Counted from the first letter of the stretch, positions 1 to 5,995 are shown. The stretch: 57,214 bases of DNA from Phytoplasma sp041276565 (GCF_041276565.1 NZ_JBGGGR010000012.1:1-57214); one strand, 5' to 3'. Translations and numbers: made by a program. Notes: generated from the sequence alone by a model not told the origin.

Positions 1-183
1 TCTGATAAAAAATTAATTGATAATGAAATTAAAAAAATTATTGATAAATGTTATCAAGAAGCGAAACAAATCATGACTAATAATAAACCTCTATTAGAAA
101 AAATAGTTACTTTATTATTAGAACAAGAAACAATAACAAAAGAAGAAATAGATAAATTATTAGAAAGTAAAAAAACTAAATAA
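1..183 (+). CDS. ftsH: 3' end of an FtsH-type ATP-dependent zinc metalloprotease (truncated by window edge)
   Basis: Open from the first base, 60 codons, then TAA. The residues, running from SDKKLIDNEIKKIID to LLEQETITKEEIDKLLE, match the extreme C-terminal helical tail of FtsH/HflB: the 'D.E...II...Y..A..I....R..L..I...LLE.ETI' pattern that follows the M41 peptidase domain. FtsH is a membrane-anchored AAA+ protease. The ATPase and zinc-site parts lie outside the window. A second, complete FtsH is encoded at 22906..24717, so the genome has at least two, as is common in phytoplasmas. The last codons and stop are followed by a short direct repeat of an A-rich segment (about 169..196). Family call is fairly secure; whether the upstream part is intact cannot be seen. 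Confidence 0.8.
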   Translation, partial: SDKKLIDNEIKKIIDKCYQEAKQIMTNNKPLLEKIVTLLLEQETITKEEIDKLLESKKTK

Positions 184-202
184 AAAAACTAAATAAAAAA
201 AA

Positions 203-234
203 AAATTGTTAATTATTTAACAGTTTGTTTTTTT
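203..234 (+). terminator. Rho-independent terminator after the ftsH fragment
   Basis: A 10-bp stem (203..212 with 217..226, one G-U pair) and a 4-nt loop are followed by a T-rich run to 234. It starts 20 bases after the ftsH stop. Confidence 0.65.
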
Positions 235-256
235 ATGTTTAATGTGATAAAAGGGA

Positions 257-281
257 TAAAAAAAGACCTTATAAAAGGTCT
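257..281 (-). terminator. Terminator of the SVM-protein gene
   Basis: Inverted repeat AGACCTT / AAGGTCT (264..270 and 275..281) with a 4-base loop. On the minus strand it is followed by a run of Ts (258..263), and it sits about 40 bases beyond the stop of the gene at 319..693. Confidence 0.75.
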
Positions 282-318
282 CCAAATTAATAAAAAAATA
301 TATTAATAATTTTAATGT

Positions 319-693
319 TTATCTATGATTATTGGATCTATGATTATTTGAACTATTATTAGAATTATTTGTTCTTGTATCTCTTTGTGTTCTTAGATTG
401 TTAATTCTTGCAATTTCTATTTCTGCTTGATTCAGTTGATTTTGAACTTCTTCTAGACGTTCGGTTATAACGTGCATAAGACTCATTCTAGCTTCAGAAG
501 TAATTGTCATATTATTATATGTATGCGATAAATTTACTAATAAATTGTTTTGTTCTGCTTCTAATTCAATTTTTCTATTTTGCCAATTTATTCCAGGCAT
601 TGCATATAAATTATTGTTTGAATAACATAATAATCCTAAAAAAACATATATAAATATTTTAAATAAATATAATTTTTTTTTTGATTTTACCAT
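319..693 (-). CDS. SVM-family secreted protein, candidate host-directed effector
   Basis: 124-residue protein. The open frame extends upstream, but the ATG at 693 is chosen because an AAGGAG ribosome site lies 9 bases before it. Residues 1..31 are a signal peptide (MVKSKKKLYLFKIFIYVFLG, then a short polar stretch ending LYA). This is the basic-hydrophobic form of the phytoplasma SVM signal (sequence-variable mosaic). Sec cleavage after Ala31 would leave a mature chain of about 93 residues. That chain looks like two helices with heptad-like hydrophobics (about 40..60 and 68..100) separated by a Thr/Ser turn, ending in an Asn/Ser/His/Arg-rich tail with the repeat NNHR. Size and two-helix layout recall phyllogen/SAP-type effectors, but I do not recognise a specific one. 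The gene stands alone with a strong promoter and a palindrome in the leader. Confidence 0.8.
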   Translation of the reverse strand: MVKSKKKLYLFKIFIYVFLGLLCYSNNNLYAMPGINWQNRKIELEAEQNNLLVNLSHTYNNMTITSEARMSLMHVITERLEEVQNQLNQAEIEIARINNLRTQRDTRTNNSNNSSNNHRSNNHR

Positions 694-719
694 TTGCAAT
701 AACTCCTTATTTATTTTAC

Positions 720-741
720 AAATCAATATCACAATTGATTT
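720..741 (-). promoter_or_regulatory. Perfect palindrome at the 5' end of the SVM-gene transcript
   Basis: AAATCAAT (720..727) and ATTGATTT (734..741) form an exact 8-bp inverted repeat with a 6-base spacer. It lies just downstream of the -10 box at 747..752, so it would cover about +1 to +20. It could be an operator or a 5' mRNA hairpin; which is inference. Confidence 0.5.
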
Positions 742-746
742 TTATT

Positions 747-774
747 ATTTTATCATAAAAACTAAAAAAGTCAA
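747..774 (-). promoter_or_regulatory. Sigma-70-type promoter of the SVM-protein gene
   Basis: -35 TTGACT (769..774), 16-base spacer, -10 TAAAAT (747..752). Transcription would start near 741, about 48 bases before the ATG at 693. Confidence 0.7.
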
Positions 775-1076
775 TAAAATTATATTTGGATCTTTTTTTC
801 TCTTAAGAAAGTTTTGTATAATAAAAAAATTATCCTATTTAAAAAAATATGTTGTATAACAAATGAAAATAATAGAAAGTATTTAATCCAGTTAAATAAT
901 TTTAATAATTCTTTAAAGTTAAACTATTTATTAAATAAAATATTAAAATATTTGATTTTTGTTATTTTATTTAAAAAAACTCAAATAAAATGGGTTAACC
1001 CCGTTTCTCGGATCTCTTTTCTTTATGATTTTATTTTTCTTTTTAAAATTCAAAAAAATTATTTTTTATTTTTTTG
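775..1076. other. Gene-free AT-rich spacer
   Basis: Only a weak 88-codon open frame is present (814..1080 plus), rich in Lys/Asn/Ile/Phe with no ribosome site and no family resemblance. A short GGGTTAACCC palindrome lies near 991..1000. I see no supported gene. Confidence 0.5.
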
Positions 1077-1104
1077 TTGACAAATTATTTTTTTGTATTA
1101 TATT
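1077..1104 (+). promoter_or_regulatory. Consensus promoter of the broken Panacea operon
   Basis: Perfect -35 TTGACA (1077..1082), 16-base spacer, -10 TATATT (1099..1104). It drives a leader of about 110 bases ahead of the decayed gene at 1220. Confidence 0.65.
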
Positions 1105-1118
1105 AAATTAGTAAATAA

Positions 1119-1165
1119 GTTTGGTTCAGTTTTCTTGAATCAAACTTTTGTTTAAGAAAACTGAA
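1119..1165 (+). promoter_or_regulatory. Leader with two mutually exclusive hairpins
   Basis: Hairpin B pairs 1125..1136 with 1154..1165 (12 perfect bp, 17-base loop). Hairpin A pairs 1119..1129 with 1135..1145 (11 bp with two G-U, 5-base loop). They share 1125..1129 and cannot both form. The element lies in the leader between the promoter at 1077 and the start at 1220, so attenuation-like control is possible, but this is inference. Confidence 0.4.
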
Positions 1166-1187
1166 AAAATGATTTGAACCCATTTTA
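1164..1187 (+). repeat. Direct repeat, left copy, flanking the broken Panacea operon
   Basis: About 23 bases (AAAAAATGATTTGAACCC plus a T-rich end) recur at 2036..2058 with one substitution and a one-base indel. The pair brackets the decayed gene pair at 1220..2000. Confidence 0.4.
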
Positions 1188-1219
1188 CATATTATGTCAA
1201 ATAATAAAAGGAGATGAAA

Positions 1220-1688
1220 ATGGAAAAAAATTTAGATAAAAAGAAATTAACATCTTTGATGTATCAAACTATATTATCAAAAAAATACCTGATATAACAA
1301 ATATGAAACTTCAAAAAATCATTTATTATGCAACACGCTTTTCATTTAATTAATTACAAAAAAAATTAATAAATTCAACTTTACAAGCTTGGATTTATGG
1401 TTCATTTTTCCTGAATTATATATAGAATTTTGTAAATATTCTTATAAACCAGTTCAAAAAACTGATAAAGGAAATGAATATAAAATTTCTGATGAAAGTA
1501 AAATAATAATTGATAAAGTTATTGAACAATATGGTCATATGTCTGGTGGTGAATTAAGTGTACAACACACATAATGAAGAAAAACGTAGCTTTATTCAAT
1601 TAATAAGAGTAATGATTGGTCAAAAAACATTATTAAAGATAAATTTTTAGAAAAATATTTTATTTCTGAATTTGATAACGAAATATAA
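1220..1688 (+). pseudogene. Decayed Panacea (DUF4065/SocA-like) antitoxin-type gene
   Basis: A good AGGAG site precedes the ATG at 1220, but the frame stops after 25 codons. Reading across frames recovers a Panacea-domain protein: FDVSNYIIKK...ITNMKLQKIIYYA, then LQAW.YGSF-like and VIEQYGHMSGGELS, then THNEE and SNDW. These are the family's usual N-terminal 'KLQK..YYA' motif and C-terminal 'LS..TH.E..W' motif. At least three frame changes or stops separate them, and the last frame ends with TAA at 1686..1688. The intact relative is at 4777..5265 (MNNKKESHFYILET start; KLQKILYYAQAYH). In other bacteria Panacea domains are the antitoxin part of PanAT toxin-antitoxin pairs, and in mollicutes the family is often called 'phage-associated protein' or GepA. 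This copy cannot make a full protein as read. Confidence 0.75.
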
Positions 1689-2000
1689 TGTTGATAAATA
1701 AAGATTCTCAATTTAATATATTAATTTCAAACAAAATATATATTAATTGATAATAGTCAATATTCTTTTAAACATTTTTTTAAAAAATACCCACTTCTAA
1801 ATATTTTTAAAATAATAGAATACGTAAAAACATTGAGAGAAAAAATGTAAACAAATTTTAGAAATAACAAAAATAATACAATTTATCAATTTTGTGTTTC
1901 TAATATGGACTCAATAAGTCAGACGTTGCGAGTTATAGGAATGATTTTGAATAATATTTTTTTATTTTATCCAGAACATCAAATATATCCCGAGAAATAA
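1688..2000 (+). pseudogene. Broken small gene coupled to the decayed Panacea gene
   Basis: The Panacea remnant ends TAATG, so an ATG at 1688 overlaps its stop: the layout of translational coupling. The reading MLINKDSQFNILISNK shifts frame to YILIDNSQYSFKHFFKKY and PLLNIFKIIEYVKTLREKM, meets a TAA, and continues NNTIYQFCVSNMDSISQTL...PEHQIYPEK to TAA at 1998..2000. Codon use looks protein-like, giving roughly 100 residues if repaired. I do not recognise the family. Its position directly behind a Panacea antitoxin-type gene makes it a candidate for the lost toxin or partner, which is inference only. Confidence 0.45.
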
Positions 2001-2035
2001 TATTTTTATAATTTAAATTTATTTAAAAGCCTCAA

Positions 2036-2058
2036 AAAAAATGATTTAAACCCTTTTA
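2036..2058 (+). repeat. Direct repeat, right copy, flanking the broken Panacea operon
   Basis: Matches 1164..1187 (see that entry). It lies 36 bases after the stop of the broken partner gene. Confidence 0.4.
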
Positions 2059-2235
2059 TTAAAAAGTGTTTCTTTTTTTAATTTATAAAAAAATGTAAAT
2101 GTTTTTGAATTTTTTTTAAAAAAATATTTTATTTTTTTGTTTTAGAAAACAAAAATTAAAAAGTGACAATTTAATTTCACCAAAAATATATTGCCAATTC
2201 ATAAAAATAATTCTTCCTTTTTTAAAATTTAGACA

Positions 2236-2266
2236 TAAAAAAACCCAAACTATTTATAGTTTGGGT
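2236..2266 (-). terminator. Strong minus-strand terminator
   Basis: Perfect 10-bp stem ACCCAAACTA/TAGTTTGGGT (2243..2252 and 2257..2266) with a 4-base loop, followed on the minus strand by a T run (2237..2243). It is the second of two terminators beyond the gene end at 2382. Confidence 0.75.
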
Positions 2267-2285
2267 CAACTTTGTTTCTTTTTTA

Positions 2286-2322
2286 GTTCCACTTTTTTGG
2301 TGCAGACCGGAGTTATAGTACA
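2286..2322. mobile_element. Possible remnant end of an IS3-family element
   Basis: On the minus strand this reads TGTACTATAACTCCGG then CACCAAAAAAGTGGAAC. That resembles the TGTACTG...CCAAAAAGT.GGA terminal repeats of IS3/IS150-type elements, of which phytoplasma tra5 is a member. It is markedly richer in G+C than its surroundings. No transposase is left nearby. Tentative. Confidence 0.3.
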
Positions 2323-2337
2323 CATTTATACAATAAA

Positions 2338-2370
2338 GAAAAAAGACCTAAAATAAATTAAGTCTCTTTT
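2338..2370 (-). terminator. Terminator after the membrane-protein genes
   Basis: AGACCT (2344..2349) pairs with AAGTCT (2360..2365, one G-U), with A-rich and T-rich flanks on both sides, so it could work in both directions. It lies just beyond the stop at 2382. Confidence 0.55.
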
Positions 2371-2381
2371 TTGCAAGTTAA

Positions 2382-2660
2382 TTATTGTTGTAAATTTTTA
2401 TGTTTATCTACTGCTTCAAATAATTTTTTTTGTTTTATTATTAATATAAAATAAGAGACATGGCAATAAATAAAAAGAACTAAAAAAACAATACTTAATC
2501 CAAGTGTGCACCATTTAATGATAAAATTTGATTCCAATTTCAAAAAAAGAAATGCAAACAACAACATTAAAGGGCATATAAGTAACATTATTATTGTTAA
2601 TAATTTATATTTTTGAAGAATTTGTTTTTGAATTTCTTGTATTTGTAGATTATAAAATAT
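2382..2660 (-). pseudogene. Duplicated C-terminal half of the neighbouring membrane protein
   Basis: The same frame as the gene at 2661..3170 continues past its TAA without another stop to 2382. Only the last 68 codons (ATG at 2588) would be read as a separate protein, and there is no ribosome site. The stretch LQIQEIQKQILQKYKLL, a TM helix, FIIKW, a second TM helix (LGLSIVFLVLFIYCHVSYF) and KQKKLFEAVDKHKNLQ parallels the second half of the preceding gene (DEQQKLIKQKTILQNLM, TM, KKWM, TM, ...LQTQE). I read it as a tandem partial copy. It may equally be the tail of one longer protein cut by the TAA at 2661. Function unknown. Confidence 0.45.
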
Positions 2661-3279
2661 TTATTCTTGTGATGGTTTTTCTTGTGTTTGTAACGCTTCA
2701 TATTCTTCATCTAATGTTTGTTTCTTTACACAAGCAAAATATAATTTGCTTTGCAAATAAAAATATAATAAAAACAAGATAACATAAATGCTGCTTGTCA
2801 TCCATTTTTTGTTATTTGTTGTTAAAAAATTTAAATTTCTGTTTAATTCGCTAATAAAAATTAAAATCAATATTAAAATATTTATTATCCTCATTAAATT
2901 TTGTAATATTGTTTTTTGCTTAATAAGTTTTTGTTGCTCGTCGCGTATGGAAAGATTATTAGATAGTTGATAATCAAATACCAAAAATTCTAAAAAACTC
3001 GCACGCCCCCAATAAAAATAAATCAATTCTTGATTATTTTTTTGAAAGCAATATTTAATCAAATAATTTAATATCGCCAATATATAAAAATAAATAATTA
3101 TTTGAAATATTATTGGCGAAATATCTCCGATACCGCCATGAGATGGTTTGTGGTACTTAAATACTTTCAAATGTTGAAAGCAAAAAAAACAAGCAAATAT
3201 TTGTCATAACTCCCAAAGTCATGATGAAAAAATATAATAATTTCTTTCTCAATGTATTTTTTTTGTTATTTTTATTCAT
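2661..3279 (-). pseudogene. Frameshifted membrane protein coupled to the secreted gene upstream
   Basis: An ATG at 3279 overlaps the last codons of the gene ending at 3272 (ATGAATAA), with GGAG just before it. That frame reads MNKNNKKNTLRKKLLYFFIM, a hydrophobic helix, then stops. A shift in a run of eight Ts joins it to the 169-codon frame starting at 3170 (LKVFKYHKPSHGGIGDISPI...). Repaired, it is about 205 residues with four hydrophobic segments: two N-terminal, then a charged loop (SIRDEQQKLIKQK), then two more, and a polar tail. I do not recognise the family. Placement directly after a secreted toxin-like gene, with overlapping start and stop, is what an immunity or partner gene would look like; that is inference. 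If the intact part is translated at all, it would need the TTG at 3170. Confidence 0.55.
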
Positions 3280-3943
3280 TTAACTCCACAATTTCTCCTT
3301 CGTGGTTTACAACAATAACTTGATCGTTATTTTTTATGTTGGGGTAATTAGGTTTTTGTTTTAAAGACACTATCATTTTAGTATTATTATCTAAATCAAT
3401 GACAATAGGAGGTTGAAGCGAAAAATCATTTTCTTTTAATGATTTTTGAAAATCATTTATTATATCTTTTTTTAAAAAGTTTTTAAGAGAAAAAGCTTCT
3501 TTTAATTGTTTTTGGAAAAAAGTTTTAACGATATTCTTTAAAGGTTTTTTAGTAGCTTTTTTAGTGGCACCTTTAGTGATAGTTTTAGTAACAACTTTTT
3601 GCCCTTCTTTAGCTGCCTTTGCAAATTTTCCCCAGCCTAAAGTTAATGCATCTATCACTAAATCAACACCTCCTTCAATTACTTGTTCTTCGTTATCTTG
3701 CACTGCTCCTTCAATAAAATTTACCCCGCTTAAAACAGTTCCTACAATCGGAACATAACTACCAACTGTATAAACTCCATTTAAAAAATCTCCAAAAGGA
3801 TTATTATTTTTAAAAATTAAAAAAGGTTTTTGATAATCAATATAAATGTCATCTCCTAAAGATTCTTTTAAAACGAAATTTTTAATTTTAGCAAAATTCT
3901 TATCTTCTTCATAAATTTCATCAATTGCATGTAAAGGAACCAT
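3272..3943 (-). CDS. Open C-terminal fragment (223 codons) of the broken secreted protein
   Basis: The longest uninterrupted piece of the pseudogene at 3272..4590. Its first ATG is internal (ENILMVPLHAIDEIYEED reads straight through) and has no ribosome site, so independent expression is doubtful. It contains the hydrophobic/Gly segment VPIVGTVLSGVNFIEG and a basic stretch TKTITKGATKKATKKP. Automatic annotation would probably list it as a hypothetical protein. Confidence 0.35.
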   Translation of the reverse strand: MVPLHAIDEIYEEDKNFAKIKNFVLKESLGDDIYIDYQKPFLIFKNNNPFGDFLNGVYTVGSYVPIVGTVLSGVNFIEGAVQDNEEQVIEGGVDLVIDALTLGWGKFAKAAKEGQKVVTKTITKGATKKATKKPLKNIVKTFFQKQLKEAFSLKNFLKKDIINDFQKSLKENDFSLQPPIVIDLDNNTKMIVSLKQKPNYPNIKNNDQVIVVNHEGEIVELNE

Positions 3944-3975
3944 TAAAATATTTTCCTTTTCGTCAATATAAATTA

Positions 3976-4422
3976 TTAATTCAAATCCTTGTCTTCCGTA
4001 TTTAGATAAATGATAACCTTTTGCAGTAGGTGTTTTTTTATAATACCAATGATCTCTCCATTTTTCATAAGACCAAAACCAAGGAATCCATTCAGAGGGA
4101 ACAATCCAATTTTTTTTATAAGTATCAAAATAAAGATTTTTTTAAATTTTAATTGTAATGTTATATCGCAATAATCAGTGTTATCATAAAAAAAGTAGAC
4201 TTTATTAACTTTGTTTTCTTTTGCCATCTCTTTAAAATTTTCTAAAGTGAAAAAATTATTTTGATGAGAACGAACACCGCCATCGAAATAAACCCCTAAA
4301 AGATTTGTTGGTGCATCTTTTATTAAAATATTTAACTCTAAATTATCTTCAGAATTATAACAAGGATAATTATTTAATTTGATTTTTTTATTTATTTGAC
4401 TTTCAGTATAAATATTAACCAA
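3976..4422 (-). CDS. Open N-terminal fragment (148 codons) of the broken secreted protein
   Basis: It begins downstream of the TAA at 4450 and is in the same frame as the signal peptide starting at 4590. Its true coding part ends near the A-run at about 4140; the residues after that are out of frame. It includes LLGVYFDGGVRSHQNNF and KVNKVYFFYDNTDYCDI. There is no signal peptide of its own and no clear ribosome site. Treated here as part of the pseudogene. Confidence 0.3.
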   Translation of the reverse strand: MVNIYTESQINKKIKLNNYPCYNSEDNLELNILIKDAPTNLLGVYFDGGVRSHQNNFFTLENFKEMAKENKVNKVYFFYDNTDYCDITLQLKFKKIFILILIKKIGLFPLNGFLGFGLMKNGEIIGIIKKHLLQKVIIYLNTEDKDLN

Positions 4423-4649
4423 CTCTTCTTTAGAAACAGTTGGAAAAGGTTATTCTAATAAAATATGATTAATTTTAGAATCATGTTTTTCATAAGCAAA
4501 TACATGATTATTCGAACTAAAAAAAATAAAAAAAGATAAAAATAATAATAATATTTTAGTTTTCGTTCTTGTACTATTCGAAAAAGACATAAAACCTCCA
4601 AATTTTTTATAATAATTCTTTTAAATAAAAAATCTTATTAATATAGTTA

Positions 4650-4678
4650 ATTATATTGAAAACTCAAAAATATATCAA
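4650..4678 (-). promoter_or_regulatory. Promoter of the secreted-protein operon
   Basis: -35 TTGATA (4673..4678), 17-base spacer, perfect -10 TATAAT (4650..4655), about 55 bases before the GGAGG and ATG at 4590. A strong-looking promoter in front of a broken gene suggests the damage is recent. Confidence 0.7.
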
Positions 4679-4680
4679 TA

Positions 4681-4716
4681 AAAAAACAAAAAAATTATTC
4701 ATCGGTTTGTTTTTTT
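4681..4716. terminator. AT-only hairpin between the Panacea gene and the secreted gene
   Basis: AAAAAACAAA (4681..4690) pairs with TTTGTTTTTT (4706..4715). It sits beyond the Panacea stop at 4777 and could end that transcript. Weak. Confidence 0.35.
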
Positions 4717-4776
4717 AAATTTTGTATTTTCGATTATCTTCATTGTATTTAATTTTACTAATTATAAAAAATAAAA

Positions 4777-5265
4777 TTAATCATAAAATTTATTTTTAAA
4801 AAAAATAAATAATTGTTGATGTGAAATTATATTTAATAACAAATCAAAATTTTGAAAAGAATCTTGCCAAGGATCTTCGTAACAAGTTTGTTTATTTAAT
4901 TCTTCAGCGTTTAAATAGCCATATTTTCTTATAATATATGTTAAACTGTTTTGTTGAGGTAATGATAATGACGAATTAAAAGCTTTATGTATTAACGGTT
5001 TTAATTTTTCTTTATAAAATGAACTAAATTCAAAATAAACATCAGGAACTACTGGACCGCGCTCCCAAGCTTCAATCGATTCTATGAATAAAGGTTGTTT
5101 TTTATTTTTAACCAAATGATAAGCTTGAGCGTAATATAAAATTTTTTGTAATTTATTATTATTGAGATCGATTTGTTGTTCTTCAGATAATCTAATTAAA
5201 AAATTAACACAATTAAAAACATTTGTTTCAAGAATGTAAAAGTGTGATTCTTTTTTGTTATTCAT
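4777..5265 (-). CDS. Panacea-domain (DUF4065/SocA-like) protein, possible antitoxin
   Basis: 162 residues. The ATG is supported by AAGGAT about 9 bases upstream. The Panacea signature is clear: CVNFLIRLSEEQQ.IDLNNNKLQKILYYAQAYHL at residues 18..51, the AWERGPVVPDVY motif near 67..78 and EELNKQTCYEDPWQDS near 122..137. Panacea proteins act as chaperone-like antitoxins that neutralise many unrelated toxins in other bacteria; in mollicute genomes they are often labelled GepA or phage-associated protein. Directly upstream, in the same direction, is a small membrane protein gene (5384..5642, frameshifted) that may be its partner. A second, dead Panacea copy lies at 1220..1688. Domain call is strong; antitoxin activity is inferred. 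Confidence 0.8.
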   Translation of the reverse strand: MNNKKESHFYILETNVFNCVNFLIRLSEEQQIDLNNNKLQKILYYAQAYHLVKNKKQPLFIESIEAWERGPVVPDVYFEFSSFYKEKLKPLIHKAFNSSLSLPQQNSLTYIIRKYGYLNAEELNKQTCYEDPWQDSFQNFDLLLNIISHQQLFIFFKNKFYD

Positions 5266-5383
5266 TTTTTATATATCCTTATATTTTGGATTTTAGAATA
5301 TAATATTATTTAATCAATTTAAGTTAAAATTTTATTCTTCCTATTCAATAAATGAAATAATCATTGAAATATCCTAGTAAAAA

Positions 5384-5642
5384 TTAAGTTTTTTTATATT
5401 TATAATTTTCAAATATTTTTTTAAAATTATCTGTTTCTAAAAATTTATTTGTTTTATATTTGTTTTCTATAATTAAATCTCCGGATTCGGATCGAATATT
5501 GAAAATATTGAAATTCTTTTTCTAACAATGTCCAATGTATTATTTTTTCATACTTTTTTATTTTCTTTTTATTAAATTTAAACCAATACAAAATATAAAT
5601 TGTGCTAATTATTAAAATTACTGCGTTTCTAATATTGTTCAC
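5384..5642 (-). pseudogene. Small membrane protein upstream of Panacea gene, frameshifted
   Basis: GTG start at 5642 with an AAAGGAAA site. The frame reads NNIRNAVILIISTIYILYWF (one hydrophobic helix near the N-terminus), then a basic KFNKKKIKKYEK and HWTLLEK. After an A-run near 5515 the open frame (which ends at 5454) becomes unconvincing. The alternative frame gives NFNIFNIRSESGDLIIENKY...KKIFENYKYKKT to TAA at 5384. Repaired length is about 86 residues. I do not know the family. A single-TM small protein next to a Panacea antitoxin is reminiscent of membrane-acting PanT toxins, but this is inference, and the gene looks inactivated unless the shift is programmed or a sequencing error. Confidence 0.5.
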
Positions 5643-5789
5643 TGTTTATTTCCTTTTTATCGTTTTCATAATAAAGATTTTATTATTTAAAAAGAATTTT
5701 AAATATTGATTAATTTTTATATCTGAACTTTTCTTAAATTATTCGTAATTTTTATTAATTTATTGTTCTTTTATATTTCGGATGTTTTT

Positions 5790-5817
5790 ATTATAGTTCG
5801 AAACATTTTTTTGACAA
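5790..5817 (-). promoter_or_regulatory. Promoter for the small membrane protein and Panacea genes
   Basis: -35 TTGTCA (5812..5817), 16-base spacer containing the palindrome TTTCGAA, -10 TATAAT (5790..5795). The leader to the GTG at 5642 would be about 140 bases long. Confidence 0.65.
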
Positions 5818-5880
5818 TTATTAAAAAATATCTTAATTCAAAAATGAAATAAAATATTTATTAATTTTATGCTAACATAA

Positions 5881-5941
5881 AAAAATAATTTTCAATAAAA
5901 AAATAAAATTTTTTTGTTTTATTTTTATTGAAAATTATTTT
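5881..5941. repeat. Long near-perfect AT hairpin
   Basis: 5881..5908 and 5917..5941 are inverted copies differing only by two extra As; the flanking ACAT/ATGT also pairs (5875 and 5947). Together this gives a stem near 30 bp with a loop under 10 bases. It may be a back-up terminator for the ATPase transcript or an inverted-repeat element. Confidence 0.55.
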
Positions 5942-5995
5942 TTATGTCAAAAAAATGAAAAAATTTATAACTATAATTTTTTTAATAAAATCAAA

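Larger units (their letters stand above)
2001..2381. other. Non-coding stretch between the plus-strand remnants and the minus-strand accessory genes
   Basis: No gene seen. It holds a direct repeat copy (2036..2058), a perfect 10-bp hairpin (2243..2266), a GC-richer patch resembling an IS3-family end (2286..2322) and a terminator (2338..2365). Confidence 0.5.
3272..4590 (-). pseudogene. Large secreted protein, broken by one stop and one frameshift; toxin-like layout
   Basis: A promoter and a GGAGG site precede the ATG at 4590. Residues 1..32 are a signal peptide (hydrophobic ILLLFLSFFIFF, cleavage after VFA). An in-frame TAA replaces residue 47 (4450..4452). The same frame then runs on through EELVNIYTESQINKK to about 4140, where an A-run shifts it into FDTYKKNWIVPSEWIPWFWS and on to the frame ending at 3272. 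Repaired length is about 440 residues. The middle is Trp-rich (WIPWFWSYEKWRDHWYYKK). Further on comes a glycine/hydrophobic segment (GSYVPIVGTVLSG...IEGGVDLVIDALTLGWGKF) that faintly resembles the pre-toxin regions of polymorphic toxins. The end is Lys-rich, then DQVIVVNHEGEIVELNE. No toxin catalytic motif is recognised. Two fragments are open: 3272..3943 and 3976..4422. Confidence 0.6.

Noticed and set aside
814..1080. 88-codon open frame on the plus strand
   Set aside because: No ribosome site, Lys/Asn/Ile/Phe-rich composition expected of AT-rich spacer, and the promoter for the next locus lies at its end.
3564..3758. Plus-strand frame opposite the secreted pseudogene
   Set aside because: Antisense shadow with no start signal or family resemblance.
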